From: Candidatus Neomarinimicrobium atlanticum
GTDB taxonomy: Bacteria; Fidelibacterota; Marinisomatia; Marinisomatales; Marinisomataceae
Assembly (NCBI GenBank): GCA_000402815.1
Contig: AQSA01000002.1
Coordinates: 5,630-69,629 of the forward strand
DNA length: 64,000 nucleotides
Direction: 5' to 3'
How positions within the stretch are numbered: the first letter of the stretch is position 1; every line of letters begins with the position of its first letter. Positions 54,546 through 62,559 of the stretch are shown piece after piece. The notes under the pieces were generated by a model. That model was not told the DNA's origin and did not search any database. It worked only from the letters and a program-made list of their open reading frames with translations. Both the position numbers and the translations under genes were made by a program.

Positions 54546-55743
54546 TTCTATTTAATCTCATTTTAATATTTGACTGAACAACATAATAATCTATTAGCGG
54601 AGCAAACATATTCATAATTAAAATTGCTAAAAAAACACCTTCTGGATAAGCGGGATTAATAGAGCGAATAATAACAGTTAAAACTCCAATTAAGAATCCA
54701 TAAATCCATCTACCAGTATTTGTATGTGATGATGTAACTGGTTCGGTAGCCATAAATACTGTTCCAAATAAAAAACTGCCAATTAAAATATGCTGTAGAG
54801 GTGTAATAGTTAACATAGCATTTGGAGTTCCACCGGATTGTAAAATACCATCTACAGTTAGATAGCTTAACAAATTAAACAGTACAGAAGTAAAAACTAG
54901 TCCAAAAACACATGAAACCATAATTCTCCATGAAGCAATTCCACAATAAATAAGGAAAATTGCACCTAATAAAATTAATAATTTATTTGTCTCTCCAATT
55001 GATCCAGGAATTAATCCCCAAAACATATTCGTTAAGGAATAATCAAATTGAGTTGAAGCAGCAAATAAATTTGAAGCGGTATCATACTCAACAGGGTTAG
55101 CTGGAATAGCTAATGCTGTTGCACCACTATAGCCATCAGGACCTACCGCCCAAACCTTATCTCCTGAAATCTTGGTTGGAAAAGCAAAATACATAAATGC
55201 CCTAGCAGTTAAAGCTGGATTAAAAACATTTGTACCAACACCGCCAAAAATTTCTTTTCCTATAATAATACCAAAGCTTGTTCCCATAAAAACTTGCCAT
55301 AATGGTACATCTGGTGGCATAGTTAGTGGAATGAGTGCACAAGATACAAGAAAGCCTTCATTTATTTCATGCTTTCTAATTATTGCAAAAGAGATTTCAC
55401 AAATTGCTCCTGCTATAAAAGTAATAATTAAAATTGGTAAGACATATGTCATCCCAATAATAAAATCATTCATAACAGAACTAGAAATGCCCATAGCTTC
55501 AGAATATAAATATCCAATATTGTAGGCACCAAATAAATAACATGGTATTAAAGCAATAACAACAAAAAACATTGTTCTTTTGATGTCCATATTATCTCTA
55601 ATATGAGGACCAGACTTATTTTGAGAGTCTGTTGAAAATAATATAGTATCGGTTGCTTCCCATAAAGGGTATGCAAAAGATAATGGTTTACCTTCATCAA
55701 AAAGCTTACCAGATTCTGCTAATATTTTTTTTAAAAAATTCAT
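54538..55743 (-). CDS. nqrB: Na+-translocating NADH:quinone reductase subunit B
   Basis: A 401-residue membrane subunit that carries covalent FMN and riboflavin and lies on the sodium path. The flavinylation motif is DGYSGATALAIP. GGVGTNVFNPALTARAF and ATEPVTSSHTNTGRWIYGFL are conserved. It follows nqrA by one base. Confidence 0.97.
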   Translation of the reverse strand: MNFLKKILAESGKLFDEGKPLSFAYPLWEATDTILFSTDSQNKSGPHIRDNMDIKRTMFFVVIALIPCYLFGAYNIGYLYSEAMGISSSVMNDFIIGMTYVLPILIITFIAGAICEISFAIIRKHEINEGFLVSCALIPLTMPPDVPLWQVFMGTSFGIIIGKEIFGGVGTNVFNPALTARAFMYFAFPTKISGDKVWAVGPDGYSGATALAIPANPVEYDTASNLFAASTQFDYSLTNMFWGLIPGSIGETNKLLILLGAIFLIYCGIASWRIMVSCVFGLVFTSVLFNLLSYLTVDGILQSGGTPNAMLTITPLQHILIGSFLFGTVFMATEPVTSSHTNTGRWIYGFLIGVLTVIIRSINPAYPEGVFLAILIMNMFAPLIDYYVVQSNIKMRLNRNV

Positions 55744-55744
55744 C

Positions 55745-57082
55745 TTATTTATCGAAATAGACTGTGTCTAATCCTTTTCTAATTATTGCACCTACATCTG
55801 TTTTGCTAGGACATACAAATGAGCATAATGCTACATCTTCTTCGTCGCATTCATAAATACCTAATTGCTCCATTTCTTCAAAGTCATTTGCTTCAATACT
55901 GCGAGCTAAAGCATTAATATAAATATCCATTGGAAATACCTTTTCCCAAGCCTCTATAGGAACAAAAGCTCTATGACTACCATTTTGAAGAGTAGTAAAG
56001 CTATAAGGAGATTTATTACCTCCCAAGTAAGCATTAAATACACTATACTTTGAAGATCCTCCAGGATGCAGCCAACCTATAAACGATCTATCAAAAGATT
56101 CTTCGATCACAGAAATTGAAGAGTGATAAAATCCTAAATATCCATTCATCATAGATTCTTTTCCTGTTAATACATCTCCAGAAATAATTCTAGCCTTATC
56201 TGTACTTAAATTTCCTTTACAGTGAGATTCCAAAGACGCACCAATTCTTGATTTGAAATAAGAAGGATTTTTTACAATCGGACCACTTAAATTAATAATC
56301 ATTGTTGGATCAAATATTCCATCAGAAAATAACTTGCCTAGTATAGGAAGATGGTGTCCTTGAACAGTCCAAACAATATCTTTGCTACTGATAGGACTGA
56401 TATGATTAAGAATAACTCCTACATTACCGGCTGGATGAGGTCCTTCTACTTCAACAATATCAATAAAATCTAAATCAGATAAATAGTTGAATTCTCCAGG
56501 TCTTACAGCAACAAAAAGCTTTCCTTCTGTTAATTTTTTTAAATTTATAAGAGCGCTAATAATAGAATCTTTATTTGATGCCAATGTAAAATTATAATCA
56601 ACTGATAAAGGAGCTGTATTTGCTAAACTAACTATAATAGATTTTGGATTATCTGAAGGATTTGCAACCTTATTAAATGGTCTTTGCGTAATGAAGGGCC
56701 ACATATTTTTTTCTAATAAATAATTAACTACATCATCTTTATTTGATAGTTTCTTATCCTTGCCGCTAGAATTATCATTTTCAATCTGAGGATCAACATT
56801 AAAAATGATTTCTTTTACAGCTCTTCTTTCACCATAAATAATTTTTGAAATTGTACCTGATGCGATTGCAGGCCACTTAATTTCAGGATTGAGCTTATCA
56901 AAAAATATAGGGTCTCCTAATTTTACAGAATCATTTTCTTTAACTAATAACTTAGGTTTGATGTATCTAAAATTTTCAGGAGAAAGAGATACTGTAGTAT
57001 TTTTTTGAGGTGCTAAAATTTCACCGGAGGCAGCTCCAGCAATATTAATGTTATGGCCTTTTTTAACTTTTATTTTCAACAT
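55745..57082 (-). CDS. nqrA: Na+-translocating NADH:quinone reductase subunit A
   Basis: A 445-residue peripheral subunit that helps form the quinone site. VKKGHNINIAGAASGEI, WPFITQRPFNKVANPSDNP, GPHPAGNVGVILNHISPIS and DIYINALARSIEANDFEEME are typical. It is the first gene of the nqrABCDEF-apbE operon. The 97-nt gap upstream (57083-57179) should contain the promoter, but I see no clear boxes. Confidence 0.96.
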   Translation of the reverse strand: MLKIKVKKGHNINIAGAASGEILAPQKNTTVSLSPENFRYIKPKLLVKENDSVKLGDPIFFDKLNPEIKWPAIASGTISKIIYGERRAVKEIIFNVDPQIENDNSSGKDKKLSNKDDVVNYLLEKNMWPFITQRPFNKVANPSDNPKSIIVSLANTAPLSVDYNFTLASNKDSIISALINLKKLTEGKLFVAVRPGEFNYLSDLDFIDIVEVEGPHPAGNVGVILNHISPISSKDIVWTVQGHHLPILGKLFSDGIFDPTMIINLSGPIVKNPSYFKSRIGASLESHCKGNLSTDKARIISGDVLTGKESMMNGYLGFYHSSISVIEESFDRSFIGWLHPGGSSKYSVFNAYLGGNKSPYSFTTLQNGSHRAFVPIEAWEKVFPMDIYINALARSIEANDFEEMEQLGIYECDEEDVALCSFVCPSKTDVGAIIRKGLDTVYFDK

Positions 57083-57179
57083 AAATTTAGGTGCTTAGTT
57101 TCACCCTTATTTTAGACATGAGAAAGTAATAAAAAAGTTGATGGAGTTCTAGATAATATTGAAAGAAATAGAAAAAAAA

Positions 57180-58388
57180 TTATTTTTTAGCTTTCCATTC
57201 AAAATAATTTCCATCATAAGACACTTTTTCTTGCCATTCTTTTACTTTGCTATCTATCGTATTGATTGTATCGGAACTTACATCTTGCAATAAATCAATT
57301 GTTAAATCTCCAACTGTTTTTGCGCTAACTCTAGAAGCCTTTATATTACCTTTTCCAGTTACAGCATTTCCCATTCCATGAACTTTATCTAGTTCATCAA
57401 ATTTTCCGGATTCTTGATCCACAATATTGTATGTAGAGCCATCCATAGGTACTCCCTCAATTGGTTCTGGCAAACTACCAATCGAACTAATTATGATACT
57501 TCCTTTTAAAATATCTTCAGAACCTTGTATAGCAACTGGCTTTCCATCTACAATTTCATTCTTTATAATTGTGAGACCCTCTAAATTATCATCAATAATA
57601 TGTAATCCTGTTGGCTGCGTACACTCTGCAACTTTAAATAGAAACTTATCTTGCATATTCTTAAGGACTTTTCTACGCGCTAACTTACGCTTTGCAACCA
57701 TATCAGAATCCGAATTATCAGGAATAGTTGTTAAGGGCATATTCTCAACATCTCTTCTATAAACAAGAGTGGCTCCATTAATGCCTAATGAATCATAGTC
57801 AATATCATGCATTTCTAAGTACTTTGAAATACCTTTATGCTCCATTGTTACAATATCGAAGCCTTCAATCTTAGATTCAACTTTCTGCCTTACTAGCTCT
57901 AATTGTATAATTTTACATACATCAATAGATGCTAGCCCACCACCAACCACCAATGCATCATCTTTCACATCTATTGAAATTCCCTTGTAGCTAGATTCAT
58001 GATAATGGTTAAACCAGTAAACAAATGGATTTTGATAATAAAAATTTGAAAACTTTTCAATTTCGGTGAACGGAAACGATCTGTCTTTCCATGCACCATT
58101 TGCAAAGTAAATACAGCTCCAATCTATTTGATATATATCTTTAAAATTTAAATCTTCACCTAACCTGGTAAGGGGAACAAAGTCTACCAATTCATGAGAC
58201 ATGATATCATCTATCTTAAGATATTCTTTAGTGCGTTGTTTGTCATGCCATCTTGGAAGTCCATCTTCAATTTTTCCATATGGCATATGATTTTGATCAA
58301 TAACTACACAACGAACTCCCTCTGCTGTCAATTTTTGTGCAGCAGTTGAACCTGATACCGCACCTCCTATAATTAATACTGCCTTCAT
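57180..58388 (-). CDS. FAD-dependent NAD(P)-binding oxidoreductase
   Basis: A 402-residue two-dinucleotide-fold flavoprotein. The first fold is VLIIGGAVSGSTAAQKLTAE and the second is ALVVGGGLASIDVCKIIQLE. A late IISSIGSLPEPIEGVP and a MGNAVTGKGNIKASR segment resemble adrenodoxin reductase/ferredoxin-NADP reductase and the GltD small-subunit fold. The electron partner is unknown, and no ferredoxin or gltB is adjacent. It diverges from the proline dehydrogenase gene across a 47-nt shared promoter gap (58389-58435). Confidence 0.75.
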   Translation of the reverse strand: MKAVLIIGGAVSGSTAAQKLTAEGVRCVVIDQNHMPYGKIEDGLPRWHDKQRTKEYLKIDDIMSHELVDFVPLTRLGEDLNFKDIYQIDWSCIYFANGAWKDRSFPFTEIEKFSNFYYQNPFVYWFNHYHESSYKGISIDVKDDALVVGGGLASIDVCKIIQLELVRQKVESKIEGFDIVTMEHKGISKYLEMHDIDYDSLGINGATLVYRRDVENMPLTTIPDNSDSDMVAKRKLARRKVLKNMQDKFLFKVAECTQPTGLHIIDDNLEGLTIIKNEIVDGKPVAIQGSEDILKGSIIISSIGSLPEPIEGVPMDGSTYNIVDQESGKFDELDKVHGMGNAVTGKGNIKASRVSAKTVGDLTIDLLQDVSSDTINTIDSKVKEWQEKVSYDGNYFEWKAKK

Positions 58389-58435
58389 TTTAATACTGCT
58401 TTCATTAATTTGTTTATTTCTTAAATTTATCCGGT

Positions 58436-59347
58436 ATGAAATTAATAAATTATTTGATAATTCAAATCATTCCTTTTTTGCCAAAGGTTTTTGTTCGTCT
58501 TGTGGCTTCTCCTTATATCGCAGGTATCACCGATGATGAAATGTTAGTTAATGTGCAAAAGCTAAATAACAAAGGGTATGAGGTAGCCATTGATATTTTG
58601 GGAGAACATGTTACAACTCAAGAAGAAGCTACAGAAATTACTGAGCGCTATGCGAATTTATATGACAGAATTTCATCTAAGCAACTAGATGCAAATCTAT
58701 CTATTAAGTTAAGCCATATTGGTCAAGATTTAGGCTATGATGTTGTCAAAAGCAATCTAATGATTTTGGTAAATGCAGCTAAAAAACACAACAATTTTTT
58801 ACGCCTAGATATGGAAAACTCTCCATATACATCAGAAACAATTAATTTATATAAAAAGGCGTTTGAAAATTATTCTAATGTTGGGATAGTACTACAAGCT
58901 TATATGCATAGATCAAAAGATGATTTAGATAAACTAGCTAATGAAAAGTTTAATGTTAGGATTTGTAAAGGAATATATATTGAAAGCGAAGATATAGCTT
59001 ATAGAGATTACCAGAAAATAAGAGATAATTATATTATCTTAACTAAGGAAGCACTCATAAAAGGTGCATATGTAGGCATTGCTACTCATGATGAATATTT
59101 AATTGACAAACTTTATTTGTGGATCAAAGAAAATCAAATTCCCACTACTCAATATGAATTCCAAATACTACATGGAGTACCAATGGAAAAAAAGCTTCAG
59201 CAATTAATTAAAGAAGGTAATAAGGTGCGTGTTTATGTTCCTTATGGAGATAATTGGTACGATTATTCTGTTAGACGACTAAAAGAGAATCCAAAAATGG
59301 CAGGATATATTATTAAAAATATTTTTATTAAAATTCTAGGTAGATAG
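58436..59347 (+). CDS. Proline dehydrogenase
   Basis: A 303-residue FAD-linked (beta-alpha)8 barrel that oxidises proline to pyrroline-5-carboxylate. Lys in SIKLSHIGQDLG, FLRLDMENSPYT, RICKGIYIES, FQILHGVPMEKKLQQL and VRVYVPYGDNWYDYSVRRL are the family's catalytic and flavin-binding segments. It is a stand-alone enzyme, not the bifunctional PutA, and the second-step dehydrogenase is not in the window. Proline is a common marine osmolyte, so a catabolic role is reasonable. Confidence 0.93.
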   Translation: MKLINYLIIQIIPFLPKVFVRLVASPYIAGITDDEMLVNVQKLNNKGYEVAIDILGEHVTTQEEATEITERYANLYDRISSKQLDANLSIKLSHIGQDLGYDVVKSNLMILVNAAKKHNNFLRLDMENSPYTSETINLYKKAFENYSNVGIVLQAYMHRSKDDLDKLANEKFNVRICKGIYIESEDIAYRDYQKIRDNYIILTKEALIKGAYVGIATHDEYLIDKLYLWIKENQIPTTQYEFQILHGVPMEKKLQQLIKEGNKVRVYVPYGDNWYDYSVRRLKENPKMAGYIIKNIFIKILGR

Positions 59348-59351
59348 ATAA

Positions 59352-59837
59352 TTATCTATCTTTTTCTCTATACCAAAAAAGTAAAATAATACCCGCTAAG
59401 TTTGGAAACCATACTTCAGGACTTGACCAAGAAATTCCGCTTAGTGAATAATCTGAAATAGGCCAAAATAATTTTACTGGGAAAAAATCTTTAGTATGAA
59501 ATGGAAAGTCTAATAATATATGAAAAGGCCAGGCTAGCATTGGCCAAACAAAATTTTTATTCAGAAAGTAAACAATAGCAATACAAGTAAAAGCAGTAAT
59601 GAAGCTATGTGAAAGATTATCCATAAAAAATAACCAATCAGGGTATGGTGCTAGTTGAGATAAACTCTCCAAAGTTGGAGCTCCACCGTAACTTAGTGTT
59701 CCATTAAAGAATTTAACGACAAATAAAGCTCCAAAAGAAACTAGATCTGGCATTACTCCAAAAAAAACTGCTAACCATTTGTGGCCTCGATAGCCAAATA
59801 GCCCTCCACCCCAGAATGCGTGACTAAATGTATCCAT
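59352..59837 (-). CDS. Membrane-bound metal-dependent hydrolase-like protein
   Basis: A 161-residue protein with four membrane spans. The N-terminal DTFSHAFWGGGLFG, FFGVMPDLVSFGA, LSHSFITAF and WPFHILLDFPFHTKD contribute His and Asp residues in the layout of the YdjM/DUF457 family of predicted membrane hydrolases. The activity is unknown. It lies 8 nt after the aminopeptidase stop and converges on the proline dehydrogenase gene. Confidence 0.65.
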   Translation of the reverse strand: MDTFSHAFWGGGLFGYRGHKWLAVFFGVMPDLVSFGALFVVKFFNGTLSYGGAPTLESLSQLAPYPDWLFFMDNLSHSFITAFTCIAIVYFLNKNFVWPMLAWPFHILLDFPFHTKDFFPVKLFWPISDYSLSGISWSSPEVWFPNLAGIILLFWYREKDR

Positions 59838-59845
59838 TTCTTAAA

Positions 59846-61189
59846 TTATTTTGCTAAGGAACCCATAGGATCCCAAGGTTTTAACGGGATAGCTTCTTCG
59901 TTTTTATAAAGGTTATATAAATCATCAGATAGATAGTCTTTATGTACAACAACTTCATAATTATATTCATCAAACCATTGGTCTGACATTATATGGTAGC
60001 CTTTGTCTCCAACTTTATTACCCCAACTATTCTCTACTCGCCACTTAATAGGTTTATCATTCGAATCTAGGTCTACTCCAGTAAAAAGCATTGCATGAGT
60101 CATTTGACTTTCTCCATATTGTAAGCGATCTGCTTTGTTCATAGAAAAGTTTGATTGATAAAAAGAATTAAAGTCAAATAAATCCATATCCATGACTCCT
60201 AATTTTCTATCAAAATGCTTACCGACATCGCAACCAAACCATACAGGGTGATCGTCTTTGATAGAGCTTGCTGATGCAGCTTTCATTTCTTCGCTAGTAA
60301 CGTTGAGATATCGTACAGGGTTTCCTTCTACTACGTTTCCAAGCGCTTCAACAGTATAAACTTTCCTATACTCTTTGTCTTCCATAGGACAATTTATAAG
60401 ACATACATATTCATCAAGGTTTAATCCAACGTGATTATCAAAAAAAGATTTTGGAGTTAGATTTTCAAAGCTAATGAAATTCTTCTTTTTGTCATATGCT
60501 TGCCAATTAAATGATGTTGGAGGTGTTCCAATATGCATTGTTAGCATCTTATATATCTGTTCAAGCATATCAGTTTTAATAGATTCTAAATCGTCTCCTG
60601 AAATACCTTTACTAATATTTAGTCGTAAGTCTTTAGCATTCTCACGAAGTTTTCGAGCTATCATTCGATTCATCGTAGATGACTGGCTTGAAGAAAATGA
60701 TTCTGACATTTCTGATTGTGGAATAACACCATACTTATCAATTAAACTAACCCACATATCCCATTGTCCCCCATCTTCAATTGGATTTGAAAGAAGGTGC
60801 ATCACAATTCTACTATTCCAATCTTCAGCTGCAGAATCTATAATACATTCTAAGAAATAATTTGCTTTCTCTAGCTTATCCCAAAACATAAAATAACTTT
60901 GTGAAAATTCAAAGTTCTTCAAATTATGTTTTCTACCAATATAAAATCTAAATAAATTTAATCCAGCAAATCCCCAACATCTTCCACTAGATTTTTGATT
61001 AGTAACTGTCATTTCACCTTTGACAACATTTGAAAAAGAATGGTTAATACTTCTGTAGCGATCCCAGTTCATTGTTAGGTCGCTTAAATCTGTGCGAATC
61101 ATTGCATTTCTTACGACTTTGACATGATGATCTGATTCATGTTTTTTTTGAAATTTCTCTATTGTTTTTAATGAAATTGAATTAGCCAT
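59846..61189 (-). CDS. pepC: Aminopeptidase C (bleomycin hydrolase family, C1B)
   Basis: A 447-residue papain-like peptidase. The catalytic triad is the Cys of NQKSSGRCWGFAGLN, the His of QMTHAMLFTGVDL and the Asn of WRVENSWGNK. The protein has no signal peptide, so it acts in the cytoplasm, where relatives form a hexamer that trims peptides. The length is normal for the family. Confidence 0.95.
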   Translation of the reverse strand: MANSISLKTIEKFQKKHESDHHVKVVRNAMIRTDLSDLTMNWDRYRSINHSFSNVVKGEMTVTNQKSSGRCWGFAGLNLFRFYIGRKHNLKNFEFSQSYFMFWDKLEKANYFLECIIDSAAEDWNSRIVMHLLSNPIEDGGQWDMWVSLIDKYGVIPQSEMSESFSSSQSSTMNRMIARKLRENAKDLRLNISKGISGDDLESIKTDMLEQIYKMLTMHIGTPPTSFNWQAYDKKKNFISFENLTPKSFFDNHVGLNLDEYVCLINCPMEDKEYRKVYTVEALGNVVEGNPVRYLNVTSEEMKAASASSIKDDHPVWFGCDVGKHFDRKLGVMDMDLFDFNSFYQSNFSMNKADRLQYGESQMTHAMLFTGVDLDSNDKPIKWRVENSWGNKVGDKGYHIMSDQWFDEYNYEVVVHKDYLSDDLYNLYKNEEAIPLKPWDPMGSLAK

Positions 61190-61263
61190 TTTTTATCCTT
61201 TTTAAATTTAGTTATCAATTTTTATTGCAAAATAATTCTATAATGATATTTAAATCTGCTCTT

Positions 61264-62130
61264 TTATGACCCTCTTTTTCCCCAAACCATCTTTGTTTTA
61301 AGTGTCTGATAATAGTCATAGTCTTCAAAAGTAATAAATTTCACGTGGTGTTTTGCTTGTGAAATTTTTACCGTTGAATCGTTAGTAAAATTTTCAATAT
61401 TTTGGCCATCAGAAATTAACTTTAGCTCCTTCTCTGAATCACCGTTAAATCTAAATTCTATATCAACATCAGCTGGTAAAACTAAAGGTCGTGATGTTAG
61501 AGAGTGCGGAGCAATTGGAGTCACTATAATAGAAAATACATCGGGCTGGACAATTGGGCCTCCAGAAGATAAAGAGTATGCAGTTGATCCAGTAGGAGTG
61601 CTAATAATAATACCATCTGATTTGTAATCACTTACATGTTTTCCATCAATATACAAAGATAGAGAAGTTACTCTATAAGCTATTTCATTTTGGACAACAA
61701 AATCGTTAATCGCAAAATGAGATTTATTACTATTGGAAATTTTGGCATCTAGAACCAATCTTTCTTGAGTAGTAGATTCACCAACTTTAATCATATTTAA
61801 CTTTTCAGTTAATTCTTTGGGTGTTATCTGTGCGAGGAATCCCAACCCTCCAATATGAACTCCTAAAACTGGCACAGTAGGGTTACTAAAAATTCTTACG
61901 CCTGCAATTAATGTACCATCACCACCTAAGCATAATAAAAAATCCACATCTGGCGGGACATTAGAGTGGTAAAAATTAGAGTGATTTGAAGCAATTTTTA
62001 GGTGCTTTAGGCTATCGGGTAAAAATAAATTAATATTATTATCTTTTGCCCATAGCATAACTTCATGGACCAATCCTGGAACTTCTTTTTTTCCAGGATT
62101 TGCCCAAATAGCAAAACTTTTCGGTTTCAT
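61264..62130 (-). CDS. nadK: NAD kinase
   Basis: A 288-residue enzyme that makes NADP from NAD and ATP. LLCLGGDGTLIAGVRIF (GGDG), then ISTPTGSTAYSLSSGGPIV and IAPHSLTSRPLVLP are the family motifs. It lies downstream of the small basic COX24-like gene with a short gap and upstream of pepC. Confidence 0.96.
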   Translation of the reverse strand: MKPKSFAIWANPGKKEVPGLVHEVMLWAKDNNINLFLPDSLKHLKIASNHSNFYHSNVPPDVDFLLCLGGDGTLIAGVRIFSNPTVPVLGVHIGGLGFLAQITPKELTEKLNMIKVGESTTQERLVLDAKISNSNKSHFAINDFVVQNEIAYRVTSLSLYIDGKHVSDYKSDGIIISTPTGSTAYSLSSGGPIVQPDVFSIIVTPIAPHSLTSRPLVLPADVDIEFRFNGDSEKELKLISDGQNIENFTNDSTVKISQAKHHVKFITFEDYDYYQTLKTKMVWGKRGS

Positions 62131-62139
62131 CTTAGTTAT

Positions 62140-62232
62140 CTATTTTTTCTTTTTATGTCTGTCTGCACGTAAACGTTTTTTACGTTTATGTGTATTCATT
62201 TTTCTTTTTTTTCTTTTTTTACCGCAAGGCAT
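62140..62232 (-). CDS. 30-residue COX24/AURKAIP1-like basic protein
   Basis: The ORF reads MPCGKKRKKRKMNTHKRKKR and then ten further residues, mostly Arg and Lys. It closely follows the pattern of the very small basic proteins annotated in Bacteroidetes as AURKAIP1/COX24-domain proteins, which resemble the mitoribosomal protein mS38 and are thought to sit in the ribosome. A GGAGCA sequence lies shortly upstream of the ATG. The length and the charge pattern are typical. Confidence 0.85.
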   Translation of the reverse strand: MPCGKKRKKRKMNTHKRKKRLRADRHKKKK

Positions 62233-62245
62233 CAAGTGCTCCTAT

Positions 62246-62536
62246 TTAATAATCTATTAATTCATCATTTACAGTTGTCTTCATTAATTTAGAAGGCTTA
62301 AAAACAGGTACATATCTTTCTGGTAAATAAACCGGATCTCCTGTCTTTGGATTTCGTGCTTTCTTTGGCAATCTATGCTTTACAGCAAATGTACCAAACC
62401 CTCTTAATTCAATTTTTTCATTTTTACTCAATGTCGTAATAATTTCTTTGAAAGATGTATTAATAACAGCTTCCACTTCTAGTTTAGTTAATCCCGTTTT
62501 CTTTGAAACGCTATCTACTATATCTTGTTTAATCAT
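62246..62536 (-). CDS. HU/IHF family DNA-binding protein
   Basis: A 96-residue nucleoid protein. KQDIVDSVSKKTGLTKLEVE forms the helical body. IELRGFGTFAVKHRLPKKAR followed by NPKTGDPVYLP forms the beta arm, whose conserved Pro intercalates DNA. The arm sequence is closer to IHF-type than HU-type, but the distinction cannot be settled by eye. It lies 23 nt downstream of the lytic transglycosylase. Confidence 0.94.
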   Translation of the reverse strand: MIKQDIVDSVSKKTGLTKLEVEAVINTSFKEIITTLSKNEKIELRGFGTFAVKHRLPKKARNPKTGDPVYLPERYVPVFKPSKLMKTTVNDELIDY

Positions 62537-62559
62537 AATAATAATTCTCCATCAAATTT

